This document shows, piece after piece, positions 18,395 to 28,080 of a stretch of 64,000 bases of DNA. The notes under the pieces were generated by a model, which saw only the letters and a list, made by a program, of their open reading frames with translations, searched no databases and was not told the origin of the DNA. Position 1 is the first letter of the stretch; each line of letters starts with the position of its first letter. Source of the DNA: CAZEQJ01 sp964514385 (GTDB lineage: Bacteria; Bacteroidota; Bacteroidia; Cytophagales; Cyclobacteriaceae); the NCBI GenBank assembly GCA_964514385.1, contig CAZEQJ010000009.1:1-64000 (forward strand), given 5' to 3'. Position numbers and translations under genes: made by a program.

Positions 18395-19102
18395 ATGAAC
18401 GACCCTAAAGGTATCTGGTATTTTGAAAAGGTGGACTTATACGAAATGCTATGTCCACACAAGGTGAAGAATCTTGCCGAGAAGCATCAGTTTCACCATT
18501 ATCAAAAAGGCGATATGATCTATTTTGAAGATCAGCTATCTACCCATATCTACCTTATCGCCAATGGGCGTGTTCGAATCGGTGGCTTTACCGATGATGG
18601 CCGTGAAATAACCAAGGCAATATTGCTGCCCGGTGAGATATTTGGGGAAATGGCCCTGATGGGGGAGCAGATACGAACAGACTATGCTGAGGCAATGGAC
18701 GCTAACGTATCGGTCTGTCCTCTTACCATTGAAGAAATGGAGGATCTGATGAAAAATAACAGGCCATTGAACCTCAAGATATTTAAAATCATTGATTTAC
18801 GGTTCAAAAAACTGGAGCGTCAGGTGCAATCGCTTGTTTTTAAAGATGCCCGTACGCGGGTGATTGAATTTTTATATGATACAGCCATGGAAAAGGGGAG
18901 CAGGGTCGGTTTTGAGCAAATGATTCCCAGCCACCTTACACATAAGGATATTGCAAGCCTTACCGGTACCAGCCGACAGACCGTCACTACTGTGCTGAAC
19001 GAGTTGCGTGACGCTAACTATGTAAATTTTGACCGCAGAAGAATACTTATTCGGGATATGGACAAGCTTAAAGGCCTGATTGCTCAATCACCAATTGCTT
19101 GA
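18395..19102 (+). CDS. Crp/Fnr family transcriptional regulator
   Basis: A 235-residue regulator. Residues 30-120 form a cyclic-nucleotide-binding-type barrel (VRIGGFTDDGREITKAILLPGEIFGEMAL). The long dimer helix follows (about 125-145), and the winged helix holds HLTHKDIASLTGTSRQTVTT. It has only two cysteines, so no Fnr-type 4Fe-4S sensor is expected. The effector is unknown. It is divergent from the HemJ-Sco-cytochrome operon, which makes that operon a plausible target. The 3' end overlaps the convergent TIGR04282 gene by 35 bases. Confidence 0.9.
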   Translation: MNDPKGIWYFEKVDLYEMLCPHKVKNLAEKHQFHHYQKGDMIYFEDQLSTHIYLIANGRVRIGGFTDDGREITKAILLPGEIFGEMALMGEQIRTDYAEAMDANVSVCPLTIEEMEDLMKNNRPLNLKIFKIIDLRFKKLERQVQSLVFKDARTRVIEFLYDTAMEKGSRVGFEQMIPSHLTHKDIASLTGTSRQTVTTVLNELRDANYVNFDRRRILIRDMDKLKGLIAQSPIA

Positions 19103-19694
19103 TTTCTGTTGGTACATCATTCCAGTAATCAACATCCTGTAGTACCGGTAACATATAGTAAGACAATTTTAGCTTATCAACCTGTTCAAGTGTCTGGCGC
19201 AATACCTGGTCTGTGCTCCATGTAATATTATGAAACAATTCCTGGTGTACCTTTTTGCAGCCTAGCAGGTAGTAGCCACCATCCAGCGCGGGACCGATCA
19301 CCACGTCATATTCATCCAGTGCCCTGAAGGCCATTTCCAGGTGAGCCGTATTTAGCTCAAAACAATCACTCCCGATGATGCATTTCTTATGATGTACGGG
19401 GACTTCATTAAAAGCATGCTGCATTTTCGTACCCAGATCGGTTCCTTTCTGAATCAATACCGGATATGGGTGCCAGAAGGACTCATCCTCCCTCTCAGAT
19501 AGAAATACATGGATGTTCGTATTTTTAAGTTCATCCAAAATAGTGACGGTGTGGTGAAGCAATTGCTCGTATACAAGATAAGCTGCTTTATCACCATGAG
19601 TTTTGGCTATTCTGGTTTTAGCTTTCCCGATCTTTAAAGGTTTTGCAAAGACGATGAGGCTATTCAATGGACTTTCACTCCTTTCCTTAACCAT
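19068..19694 (-). CDS. TIGR04282 (DUF2064) family GT-A fold transferase
   Basis: A 208-residue protein with a nucleotide-sugar-transferase-like fold: FAKPLKIGKAKTRIAK near the N-terminus, IIGSDCFELNTAHLEMAF in place of a DxD loop, and the DVVIGPALDGGYYLLG signature. The family is labelled arsenosugar biosynthesis glycosyltransferase or rSAM/selenodomain-associated transferase 1, but no arsenic or radical-SAM gene is present here, so that label should not be taken as function. It is the last gene of the long minus-strand block and overlaps the rhodanese gene by 31 bases. Confidence 0.85.
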   Translation of the reverse strand: MVKERSESPLNSLIVFAKPLKIGKAKTRIAKTHGDKAAYLVYEQLLHHTVTILDELKNTNIHVFLSEREDESFWHPYPVLIQKGTDLGTKMQHAFNEVPVHHKKCIIGSDCFELNTAHLEMAFRALDEYDVVIGPALDGGYYLLGCKKVHQELFHNITWSTDQVLRQTLEQVDKLKLSYYMLPVLQDVDYWNDVPTEIKQLVIEQSGL

Positions 19695-20155
19695 TGACCC
19701 CAGTTTTCATCATAGGTGTGAACAGAGTCAGTGACCATGTTTTGACTATTCACTACTTCATATTCATTGTTTTTCCATTGAAAAATACCCCCCTTCAGAT
19801 TATATACCTGATCATAACCATTTTTTCTGAGCTCCTCACCGATCTTTTCACTACGGTATCCAACGCTGCAGTACAATACTATTGGTTTATCTTTTGGTAA
19901 ATGAGACCATTGCCCCGCATCGAATTGCTCATAATGCAGAAACTGGGCTTTCGGAATATGGCTTACTGAAAATTCCTCCGGACTGCGGGTATCCAGCAGC
20001 ACAAACCCAACCCCTTCTGAGCGCAAACTATCTAGTTCTTCTACAGTCAGCAAGGGAACTGTATAATCATACAGGCGGTCAAGCATCGCCTGATAAGCGT
20101 CCTGAGCAACACTAACCTGAATGATGAAAATACCTGCGAAAACGAAATATTTCAT
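19664..20155 (-). CDS. Exported rhodanese-like domain protein
   Basis: A 163-residue protein. The ATG at 20155 gives a clean signal peptide (MKYFVFAGIFIIQVSVAQ); a frame open 7 codons upstream is less likely. A single rhodanese domain follows with FVLLDTRSPEEFSVSHIPKA and the active-site loop YCSVGYRSEKIGEEL, so the catalytic Cys is present. It would carry persulfide sulfur or act on thiols in the periplasm. It overlaps the upstream mannosyltransferase-like gene by 44 bases, an unusually long overlap within this operon. Confidence 0.88.
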   Translation of the reverse strand: MKYFVFAGIFIIQVSVAQDAYQAMLDRLYDYTVPLLTVEELDSLRSEGVGFVLLDTRSPEEFSVSHIPKAQFLHYEQFDAGQWSHLPKDKPIVLYCSVGYRSEKIGEELRKNGYDQVYNLKGGIFQWKNNEYEVVNSQNMVTDSVHTYDENWGQWLRKGVKVH

Positions 20156-21404
20156 AGATAAAAAGGGCATATACAACGATATACTCCACCACTATCCAGC
20201 TGAGTGGCAGTTCATATCCCGATTGTGAATAGCCAATGTAACTGAAAAATATTAAAAATGTCCAATAAAATATAAATCTAAATGGGGTAAACAGGGATAA
20301 CCCAAATGCCGGGATGATATACCACGGATGAACAGTGGTCGACATAAAGAGATAAATACTGTAAATGATCATAAGGCTAAAGCTCAGCTTTACGTTATTT
20401 TTATGGCTGTAGTAGGAGAAGGAGAGTATAAGTATTCCGCTCACAATAGCCAGCGCCGGGCCGAGTGACTGAATTATATTATATCCGGTTACCTGAAACC
20501 CGACCCATCGGAAAATGTAATATAATGACGCATTAAATTCAAATGAAGTGAAATACAGGCTCAGGCTGTTTTTCATTCCCGATAGTAAGGAGCTGTTTAA
20601 CAAAGGTGAAAACAGGATAAAAATAAATAAGGCAGAGACGATGAGCCACAGCCACCTTCTTTCTGTACGTAAAAAAAACAAAGGACCAGCAATGAAAGGT
20701 GTCAGTTTAGTAGCCACTCCGGCACCAAAGGCAAGTGCGCTGCTGGTGATTTTTTTGGCCTGTACTGACCGTGTTGCCATTAAAAGAAATAGCAACACCA
20801 ACCCTTCAAAATGCAAATTGCCTGTAAGTTCAAGGATTACCAATGGATTGAATGCATAAAGGGCGATTTTATCAGTATTTACACGGCTTTTGAATAACAA
20901 AACAATAACCAGAAGATCAGCGCAGATCAGAAACAGCCGAATAATGATGATAGCTGTCATTGGCTGATCCGGGGCGATGAACACACCAATGATCGCGGGT
21001 ATCAGGTGCAATGGTGGATATACGGTAAAATAGTTTTTTGAATTCAACAGTGGATACAAATAAGCCGATATAGTGCTGCTCCAGCCAACATCCAGCAGCT
21101 GGCGTGGTGTATAATCGAAAATATCAATTCCGTGCAGGATCAGGTCGGCATCCCACAGATAGCGGTAGACATCATCGGACAGCTTAGGTTCACTGAAAAT
21201 GATGACAGCCCGGCAAAGCAGTGCGCCAAACAATATATATCGTATTGAATTTGCTGCGTTATTACTGATCAACCATGAAAGCAGAAAAGAGAGGGTGTAT
21301 ATAGCTATAAGTGGCAGGTGATCATGTCGGGGAATGAAGGTGGCCAGATAAAAAATAAGACCTGCCTGTAAGGTTACAAGTACAATGAAATTACGATGTT
21401 GCAT
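20112..21404 (-). CDS. GT-C type integral membrane glycosyltransferase (polyprenyl-phosphate mannosyltransferase-like)
   Basis: A 430-residue protein with about 11 hydrophobic segments. The first periplasmic loop holds LSDDVYRYLWDADLILHGID, which contains the acidic DD/D pattern typical of GT-C enzymes that use lipid-phosphate sugar donors. TVYPPLHLIPA and the late TTVHPWYIIPAFGLSLF are further family-like elements. It probably moves a hexose from a polyprenyl phosphate to an acceptor on the periplasmic side. A donor-making DPM1-like gene lies two genes upstream, which fits. It overlaps the GT2 gene by 14 bases. Confidence 0.78.
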   Translation of the reverse strand: MQHRNFIVLVTLQAGLIFYLATFIPRHDHLPLIAIYTLSFLLSWLISNNAANSIRYILFGALLCRAVIIFSEPKLSDDVYRYLWDADLILHGIDIFDYTPRQLLDVGWSSTISAYLYPLLNSKNYFTVYPPLHLIPAIIGVFIAPDQPMTAIIIIRLFLICADLLVIVLLFKSRVNTDKIALYAFNPLVILELTGNLHFEGLVLLFLLMATRSVQAKKITSSALAFGAGVATKLTPFIAGPLFFLRTERRWLWLIVSALFIFILFSPLLNSSLLSGMKNSLSLYFTSFEFNASLYYIFRWVGFQVTGYNIIQSLGPALAIVSGILILSFSYYSHKNNVKLSFSLMIIYSIYLFMSTTVHPWYIIPAFGLSLFTPFRFIFYWTFLIFFSYIGYSQSGYELPLSWIVVEYIVVYALFIYEIFRFRRYFHHSG

Positions 21405-22833
21405 ATTGTCTGAATCCCGACAGGCCGATCATCAGAAAACCTGCAGTGAGCAGCGTATGAAAAAGTAATAGTCCGCCGTCATGTAGTACAATACCTTTAT
21501 AGATGCCAAATATGAAGTAAAAACTAAAGGCAATTTCGAATATGGACATCCAGGGCACTCCTTTTCTCAGGTAATCATTTTTAATCTTTTTAAGCTTTTG
21601 ATTAGTTACGGCAAACTTTGGCGTCCGGTGAAAATCTGATTTAACACCTAAAAAGCCTAAGGTCACGGCGCGTGCATTATGTAGCGATAGCCCGAGTGTA
21701 AAGGACAGGAAAGCCGGAAACTCAATAAGAAAGCTTGCCGGGTGTGATGATGATTTTCTGTGATTTTGCCAGTAAAAAAAGGTAATGGCCACAAAGCCCA
21801 GCAAGAATAGAGATGCTGAATGAAATACCCATGAAGGAAATCGTGCATCATGTTTCATCAAAAGAATCGGGACACTGAGTATGCTGGCAATAAAAATGAA
21901 GATGTAAACGGAGCTGTTTAGCAGATGCAAAGTTGCCAGAGCTTTTTGTTTCCGCGTAATCGCGGCTTTCCACACATTGCCAATGTGTTTCATTGCTGTC
22001 TCAGCAGCCCCTTTATTCCAACGGTATTGCTGTGATTTAATGGCACTGATATATACCGGAAGCTCAGCAGGCGATTGCACCTTATCTTCATAAATAAATT
22101 TCCATCCATTCAGTTGAGCCCGGTAAGAGAGGTCAAGGTCTTCGGTCAATGTATCATGCGACCACCCACCTGCATCAATAATGCATTTTTTTCTCCATAC
22201 GCCTCCTGTACCATTAAAATTAATGAGTGCATTTGCATTGATACGGCCGGGATGCTCCAGATTGAAATGTCCGTTAAGACCCACTGCCTGGAGGCGGGTG
22301 AGGAGATTATATTTCAGGTTAATATGTGTCCATGGTGTTTGCACCATTCCGATATCTTCCCTGCTGAAATGAGGTAGGGTATGGGTCAAAAAATCAGGCG
22401 GAGGCACGAAGTCAGCATCAAAGATGGCTATAAATTCGCCGCTGGCCTTTTCCACACCATATTGAAGTGCGCCAGCTTTAAACCCTGTTCTTTTTTCTCG
22501 TTGGATATGCTGAATATTTAACCCGGTCTCCCGATAAAAAGCCACCTTGTCGGCTATAATTTCTGAAGTCTCGTCGGTGCTGTCATCCAATACCTGTATT
22601 TCGAGTTTCGCTCTGGGGTAATCTATTTGACAAACCGCATCAATTAAACGCGCTACAACATATTTCTCATTGTAAACAGGCAGCTGTATAGTAACAATAG
22701 GAGATGAATTTAAGGGTGCCACCTCGGGCTTACGAAATTTTTTTGCCTGTAAGCTCAGGTAAAACTGTCCCAGGCTAAATACAAACACATAGCCCAGGCT
22801 CACGAAATAAAGTAATATTACCAAGCCTGTCAT
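21391..22833 (-). CDS. Processive-type GT2 glycosyltransferase (cellulose-synthase-like)
   Basis: A 480-residue membrane enzyme. One N-terminal helix is followed by a GT-A domain with all elements of a processive or BcsA-like GT2: VYNEKYVVARLIDAV, QVLDDSTDET, the metal site FDADFVPPPDF, the catalytic TEDLDLSYRAQ and the QQYRW acceptor motif. Three to four C-terminal helices begin near residue 310. It is close in plan to bacterial glucosyl/mannosyl-lipid synthases rather than true cellulose synthase, and no PilZ or bcsB partner is present. It overlaps its upstream neighbour by 4 bases. Confidence 0.85.
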   Translation of the reverse strand: MTGLVILLYFVSLGYVFVFSLGQFYLSLQAKKFRKPEVAPLNSSPIVTIQLPVYNEKYVVARLIDAVCQIDYPRAKLEIQVLDDSTDETSEIIADKVAFYRETGLNIQHIQREKRTGFKAGALQYGVEKASGEFIAIFDADFVPPPDFLTHTLPHFSREDIGMVQTPWTHINLKYNLLTRLQAVGLNGHFNLEHPGRINANALINFNGTGGVWRKKCIIDAGGWSHDTLTEDLDLSYRAQLNGWKFIYEDKVQSPAELPVYISAIKSQQYRWNKGAAETAMKHIGNVWKAAITRKQKALATLHLLNSSVYIFIFIASILSVPILLMKHDARFPSWVFHSASLFLLGFVAITFFYWQNHRKSSSHPASFLIEFPAFLSFTLGLSLHNARAVTLGFLGVKSDFHRTPKFAVTNQKLKKIKNDYLRKGVPWMSIFEIAFSFYFIFGIYKGIVLHDGGLLLFHTLLTAGFLMIGLSGFRQYATS

Positions 22834-23522
22834 CTGTATTTAAAAATCGTATATAATATTTTATATCCGGCCATAAAAACCCCCTTCACTGTACCGCTTA
22901 CCTTCGACTTACCGATTCTTTTGCGGTAATCCACTGGTATCTCACTACAGGAGAGACCAAATTTCGCAGCTTTTATCTGCATTTCCACTGTCCAGCCGTA
23001 ATCTTTATCCTGCATGTTGATTTTTTTTAGGGCCTCGCTGGTAATTACACGCATCGGTCCCAGGTCGGTAAACCGATATTGGTACAAAAGGTATATGAGG
23101 CGTGTGGCCAGCCAGTTGCCAAATATCTGGGGCATGGTCATGGACCCACGCATGCGCTTTCCCAACGCACGGGAGCCGATGATCAGGTCATTTTTATTAT
23201 TAAGTAATGCTTGCACAAGGTCTCTGAGTTGCTCGGGATAATCGGAAAAGTCACCATCTACAAAGCCGATAAGATCAGTGTCTGGATGGTTCAGGTTTAC
23301 GTATTCAATGCCGGTGAGGCAGGCTTTCCCATATCCTTTTCGAGGCTCATTTAATACGGTGGCACCCATTTTCTGAGCATGCTTTACGGTGTCATCTGTC
23401 GATCCGTTGTTTACAACTATCACTTCATCAATGCCTGTCGGCATATGCTCTATCACCTTGCCGATAGAAGCTTCTTCATTAAAGGCAGGTATTATTACCC
23501 TGATTTTTGCACCCTGTATCAT
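22830..23522 (-). CDS. GT2 glycosyltransferase, DPM1-like (polyprenyl-phosphate hexose synthase)
   Basis: A 230-residue soluble GT-A protein: VIIPAFNEEASIGKVIEHM, VVNNGSTDDTVKHA, DxD-type GFVDGDFSDYPEQL, and NDLIIGSRALGKRMRGSM. The C-terminus is basic and hydrophobic. There are no membrane helices of the GtrB kind. It most likely charges a polyprenyl phosphate with mannose or glucose, which the GT-C enzyme of the same operon could use. It overlaps both neighbours by 4 bases. Confidence 0.83.
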   Translation of the reverse strand: MIQGAKIRVIIPAFNEEASIGKVIEHMPTGIDEVIVVNNGSTDDTVKHAQKMGATVLNEPRKGYGKACLTGIEYVNLNHPDTDLIGFVDGDFSDYPEQLRDLVQALLNNKNDLIIGSRALGKRMRGSMTMPQIFGNWLATRLIYLLYQYRFTDLGPMRVITSEALKKINMQDKDYGWTVEMQIKAAKFGLSCSEIPVDYRKRIGKSKVSGTVKGVFMAGYKILYTIFKYR

Positions 23523-24661
23523 GCCACTTCAAAAATCAATCCCTTTAAATACTCACCCTCAGGAAAGGTTGTTATCACCGGGTGGTCCAGGCCATGTCCC
23601 AGTCTGGAAATCAGCTTACCTGTTTTACCTGTTTCGAAAAATGATGAGATTACAGTGTCTTCAAAGAGCTTTCTGTCTATCACCTGTGAGCAACTGAAAG
23701 TAATCAGCAGACCACCGGGATTGATTTTATTCAGCGCCATACTGTTGAGCCGTTTATATCCTTTAACAGCCTGATGCCTTGATCTTACATGTTTTGCAAA
23801 AGCAGGAGGATCAACAATTATAGCATCATAAGCATCACAGGTCTTAAGAAAATCAAATACATCGGCCGTGAAGGCTTCATGATGCTGAATATTATTCAGT
23901 GCCATATTTTTGCTCAGCTGGCTGATAGCAGGTGCTGAGCTGTCTACTGAAGTGACGTTAGCTCCGTTTTTGGCGGCATAAACTGAAAACCCTCCGGTAT
24001 AAGAAAAGGTGTTAAGGACCTTTTTTCCGGCTAGCAGCACCGCGATTTTTTTGCGGTTGTCACGCTGGTCAAGGAAAAACCCTGTTTTTTGTCCTTCAAG
24101 TATGTTTACTTCAAAGATGCAGCTGTTTTCTTTTATTATGACGTTACCCTCCTCACCTGAAATTAATCTTTTAGATGGGTTTGATTTGTCATGCTTGTCG
24201 ATCAGATAAACCTGATTGGGGGAGAGGCATTGCTCCAGGGCCTTCTGTACAAGATCGATGTAATTTACCCAGAAAACGGCATGTGCCTCAATGACAAGAG
24301 ATGAGCCATAAAGATCAACAATTAAACCGGGCAGTTGATCACCTTCACCGTAGATGAGGCGGCATGCATCCGTGTCGTCATTCAAAATGTGCAATTTTCT
24401 CCGATCGACAGCAGTTTTGACGCGCTCTCTGATCAAGGCACCAAGGTCAGCTACCCTACTGAATGACAATACTTTGAAAATGATGCTGCCATGCTGGATG
24501 AACCCACTGGCTATTATTTCTTTCTTCTCAGTTTGAAGAAGGGCAAAATCGCCGTTACTGTCCTTAACTTCTTCTACTATCGCACCACTGAACACCCAGG
24601 GATGCTGACGCAGGACAGAGTGGCTTTTGTTTTTTCGTAATGTTATTACCGCTGTTTTCAT
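23519..24661 (-). CDS. Class I rRNA methyltransferase (RlmI-like)
   Basis: A 380-residue enzyme. The N-terminal PUA domain (residues 1-75, with HSVLRQHPWVFSGAI) binds RNA. The Rossmann methyltransferase domain has KKVLNTFSYTGGFSVYAAKN, the SAM-binding VTSVDSSAPAI, the IVDPPAFAKH catalytic motif and FSCSQV with the late Cys. RlmI methylates C1962 of 23S rRNA; which base is modified here is inferred only from the family. It is a housekeeping-type gene embedded in an envelope operon and overlaps both neighbours by 4 bases. Confidence 0.88.
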   Translation of the reverse strand: MKTAVITLRKNKSHSVLRQHPWVFSGAIVEEVKDSNGDFALLQTEKKEIIASGFIQHGSIIFKVLSFSRVADLGALIRERVKTAVDRRKLHILNDDTDACRLIYGEGDQLPGLIVDLYGSSLVIEAHAVFWVNYIDLVQKALEQCLSPNQVYLIDKHDKSNPSKRLISGEEGNVIIKENSCIFEVNILEGQKTGFFLDQRDNRKKIAVLLAGKKVLNTFSYTGGFSVYAAKNGANVTSVDSSAPAISQLSKNMALNNIQHHEAFTADVFDFLKTCDAYDAIIVDPPAFAKHVRSRHQAVKGYKRLNSMALNKINPGGLLITFSCSQVIDRKLFEDTVISSFFETGKTGKLISRLGHGLDHPVITTFPEGEYLKGLIFEVA

Positions 24662-26232
24662 TCAAAAAGGTCAACGTCCATCGGGATCTTTATCTCGATA
24701 CTCAATTTGTCCTGTGATTGGTGAAGGTTGATTTTACCATGTATGGCTTCCATACAGATACCTGCAATATACATATTGACTTTGGCTCCCTGCCATAAAT
24801 CCAGGTTAAAATCAAGATCCTGATGATTTTCTAGTCTGCTCAGATCCTCAGGTATATCCGGATCGTTTACGTCCAGTGTGATGATGAAATTTTTGGGTGA
24901 CTCTGACAAGTCAAGCCTGAGTTCTGCCTTCTGATCATTTTTCACCACCATCTGAATGAGTTGTTTGAGGGTTTCCAGTAAAAATACCTGGTCTGAATAG
25001 AGTGTGGTTTGGTTTGTAATGGCTGTAACGCAGTGGACACCTGAACCGCTTGTCATGATTTCTTCCTGAAGCAGATTGAAGAAATCGCTCCATAAAAAAT
25101 TGCGTGCCTGTACCTTACGGCTTCTGAGCTCATAAATCAGCTGGATATTAGACAACACTGCTTTTAACCGGTTAAGTGCATGCTGTATACGGTCAGCATA
25201 GCTTTGGAAGGCAGGATCTTTTACATCCAGTTTGGCTACATGCAGCACGCCCTCCAGCGATGCAAGAGGGCCTTTGATATCGTGACTGGAGCGGTAAAGC
25301 AATGCATTCAGGTTTTTCACTGCTTTTCTCAGCTGACCGGTGCGTTGCTGTACTTTCTTATCCAGGTCATCATTGATCAGCCAGAGACGGTTATTTTGAT
25401 CCTGAATCAGGGAATTCGCACCCTCCAGCCGCTGTACATAATTGTTTATCTTTTCATTTTGAGAGGAAATTTCTTCATTCTGAGCAGAAATCTCCTCGTT
25501 TTGGGCTTTAATTTCTTCATTTTTATTGATCAGCTCATTTTCAAACTCCTTGCTGAATCGTATGTTTCGGTTCACATAATAGATCACACCCAATGATATC
25601 ATCATCAGTATGATGAAAGTGATTACCAGGTTTACAATTAGTTTACTTTTTGCTTTATCAATAAAATAGCTGAACAATTCATCCACCTGTACAATAGCTA
25701 CTGTATTACCTTCAGCGTCACGAATAGGGGCAAAGGCAGAAATCCACTTGCCATTTTCACTTTCATAAATATCCAGTGTTCCACCCTCGTCATAATTTTG
25801 CAAAAGCTTTTCAGGAAATTTCACATACTCGTGTCGGTAAAACGGTGTTTCGGATGAGGTGATGACAAATTCAAAATGCCTGTTAGCTGAATCATATACC
25901 AATGTATAGATAGAAGATCGCAGCATATTGAGATTAACCGTTTCTTTAAAAAGCTCGTGGTACTTCAGGTAAATGCTATCCTCCTTACTTGTTGTAATAT
26001 CATCCTTATTGGTGTATTTATCTGTAAGGTAGACGTGATCTTCTGCATCAATGGACAATGAAATCGTCTGAGCAATGGCACTCAATCGTGCATATACCTG
26101 ATCACGGGTATTGGTAAAACTCTGATGGTTCTGATAAAAAATAAAAAAAAATGAAATCAGAATTATTGCAGTCAGTATGGCAATGATAATGCGATTTCCC
26201 CTTCGGCTTATTCCAGCTACCTCCCCATTCAT
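24658..26232 (-). CDS. Sensor histidine kinase with degenerate ATP-binding domain
   Basis: A 524-residue membrane protein. Helices at about 14-33 and 198-220 flank a periplasmic Cache-like sensor. A heptad-like repeat of NEEI-SAQ units (about 235-265) gives a coiled coil. The H box is intact: SSHDIKGPLASLEG with His317. The ATPase part is eroded: the N box reads LKQLIQMVVKND without the Mg-binding Asn, G1 reads VNDPDIPEDL instead of DNGxGIP, and G2 reads WQGAKVNMYIAG instead of GxGLGL. It may therefore be a pseudokinase or scaffold. No response regulator is adjacent. It is 2 nt from the 4Fe-4S gene. Confidence 0.82.
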   Translation of the reverse strand: MNGEVAGISRRGNRIIIAILTAIILISFFFIFYQNHQSFTNTRDQVYARLSAIAQTISLSIDAEDHVYLTDKYTNKDDITTSKEDSIYLKYHELFKETVNLNMLRSSIYTLVYDSANRHFEFVITSSETPFYRHEYVKFPEKLLQNYDEGGTLDIYESENGKWISAFAPIRDAEGNTVAIVQVDELFSYFIDKAKSKLIVNLVITFIILMMISLGVIYYVNRNIRFSKEFENELINKNEEIKAQNEEISAQNEEISSQNEKINNYVQRLEGANSLIQDQNNRLWLINDDLDKKVQQRTGQLRKAVKNLNALLYRSSHDIKGPLASLEGVLHVAKLDVKDPAFQSYADRIQHALNRLKAVLSNIQLIYELRSRKVQARNFLWSDFFNLLQEEIMTSGSGVHCVTAITNQTTLYSDQVFLLETLKQLIQMVVKNDQKAELRLDLSESPKNFIITLDVNDPDIPEDLSRLENHQDLDFNLDLWQGAKVNMYIAGICMEAIHGKINLHQSQDKLSIEIKIPMDVDLFE

Positions 26233-26234
26233 AC

Positions 26235-28071
26235 TTATATCTCTACCTTTATGGAATTATTACCTATCAGTATGGGCTTATTAAAACGATTGTCTTCTTT
26301 GTCATTTTCAAGCTTCAATACCCCTCGCGGACAAACGGAAGCACATACTCCACATCCTACGCAAGATGACCTGATGATGTTTTGACCGCGCTGGGCATAC
26401 CATCTCACGTCGATACCCATTTCGCAATAGGTGCTGCAATTACCGCATGAGATACACTGGCCCCCATTGGTCGTAATGCGAAATCTTGACTTAAACCGCT
26501 GCACCAGGCCGAGATAAGCCGCAAGCGGGCAGCCAAAGCGACACCATACCCTGTTGCCCATTAGCGGATAAAACCCTGTACCCACTACACCGGAAAATCC
26601 GGCTCCGATAAAGAATCCATATTGCTCTGCCAGCGAGTAGGTATTTATACCCAATAGGCTCGAACTACCTGTAAAAAAGGTATAGATCATGCCAATGGTC
26701 ATAATTACGGCCAGCAACAAAACGCCATGTACCATCCATCGCTCAATCTGCCAAGATTTCAAGGATTTGTCTGACAACTGGCGGTAAGGATCACCCAGTG
26801 TTTCGGCCAGGCCGCCACAACCGCATACCCAGCTGCAGTACCATCGCTTGCCATAAAAGTATACAAATACCGGGACCGCCACTACAATAAGNNNNNNNNN
26901 NGCCCCAGATCAGCATAAAAAGACCTATCGTGCCGTTATTTATCAGCGTATTGATAGACGAAGGGAAAAAGAAGTCGTAATCAAGAGGCCAGATATTTTT
27001 AAAATCAAAATATGGATATTGTAACCTTACCAGTATCTCCGGTATCAGAAATGCAAAGGCAAGCTGAAAAAACATGACAGACACGGTACGCACCAGATGG
27101 TAGTTGGAGTGTCGGTACTTGATCATCATCCGCGCTCCCATGACCAGAATCGCAAGTGTATAAAGAAATCCATACAGGAAGAATACGCCGGCATCACTTC
27201 CATTCAGCCAGTTGGATAGGGGATCCACCATAATGATCCAATTGGTCATATAATAGGGGAAGAAATAAAGCAGGATATAAAAGGCGATCAACAAACTTCC
27301 GGTAAGCACTCCCAGCCATCCGATATTGTTCATCGGGTCTTTGAAAATGTGATTGTTTTTGATTCCGGGTTTTTCCTCCCAAAGCTTTGGTATATGCATC
27401 ATAAGGCCGCCTATAATACAAAGCAGGTAAATCGCCAGCATCACCGCCATCGTGTTCTCTCTGATCATACCAATGGTAGCTTCACGTACCAGCGCCGTTT
27501 TCACATATTTTCTTTCATATTTATTAATCCCTTTCTGCTTGATTATATCCTTGTTGATGTTCGACGCTGTTTGCGTAAGTTGTTCCTTAAGGGCGCTTTC
27601 AGAATCAAAGCTACGCCCATCCAGCCAGCTGGTATATTCCTTTAATGTAGCAGCTTTGGACCTTCCTACGTCATCTGCACTGAATACCTCTTCTATGCGG
27701 GAGGCATCATAGGTATAATCTGAGAAAAGAGTTGTGACTTTGCTTATTTCCTCCTCAGATATGCTAAAAATGTTACTGATGTCTGCGTTTGCCTGCTTTA
27801 TGGTTTGGTTGAGCGCCGAAATAAAGGGGATATTGTAGCTGTATTTTTTATTGAGCAGGTCTTCAGCAGCAGTCAAAAATGCTTGTTGTTTTGTGCTATC
27901 GTTGAGTACCGATTTCACACCTACTTCAGTCAGCCGATAGTCTGAAATAAAAAAACTGCCCAAAAAAAGAATCAAGCCGGTAATAAAAAGGAATAAGCCG
28001 GTTTTTCTTATCAGTTTAGTTGTTGTATTGGTGTAATTTTTCATGGGGGGTAATTCAGTTTTATCTTCCAT
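26235..28071 (-). CDS. Membrane 4Fe-4S ferredoxin protein (NapH/NosR-like), interrupted by assembly gap
   Basis: One gene read in two frames on either side of the ten-N gap at 26892-26901. The N-terminal part (390 residues) has a membrane anchor, a periplasmic helical domain and four to six membrane helices. After the gap come WYCSWVCGCGG and VWCRFGCPLAA, the CxxxC-type motifs of NapH/CcoG membrane ferredoxins, then two 4Fe-4S motifs, CISCGNCSTYC and CVGCGVCASVC, in the cytoplasm. The frame resumes only if the gap is a multiple of three, so the gene is probably intact. It should pass electrons across or along the inner membrane, probably with the adjacent FAD oxidoreductase. Confidence 0.85.
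26892..26901. other. Assembly gap (10 N)
   Basis: Ten undetermined bases within the 4Fe-4S protein gene. Codons end cleanly on both sides (26902 upstream and 26891 downstream on the minus strand), so the real length is 0 modulo 3 if the gene is intact, and ten is a placeholder. Confidence 0.97.
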
Positions 28072-28080
28072 TAACGGTCA

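Noticed and set aside
19068..19694. Arsenosugar biosynthesis pathway
   Set aside because: Only the family name of one transferase suggests it; no arsenic methylation or radical-SAM gene is in the window.
26235..26882. Separate short 4Fe-4S gene starting at a GTG
   Set aside because: The GTG is an internal valine codon directly after the assembly gap, and the frame is open into the gap. It is the end of the larger gene starting at 28071.
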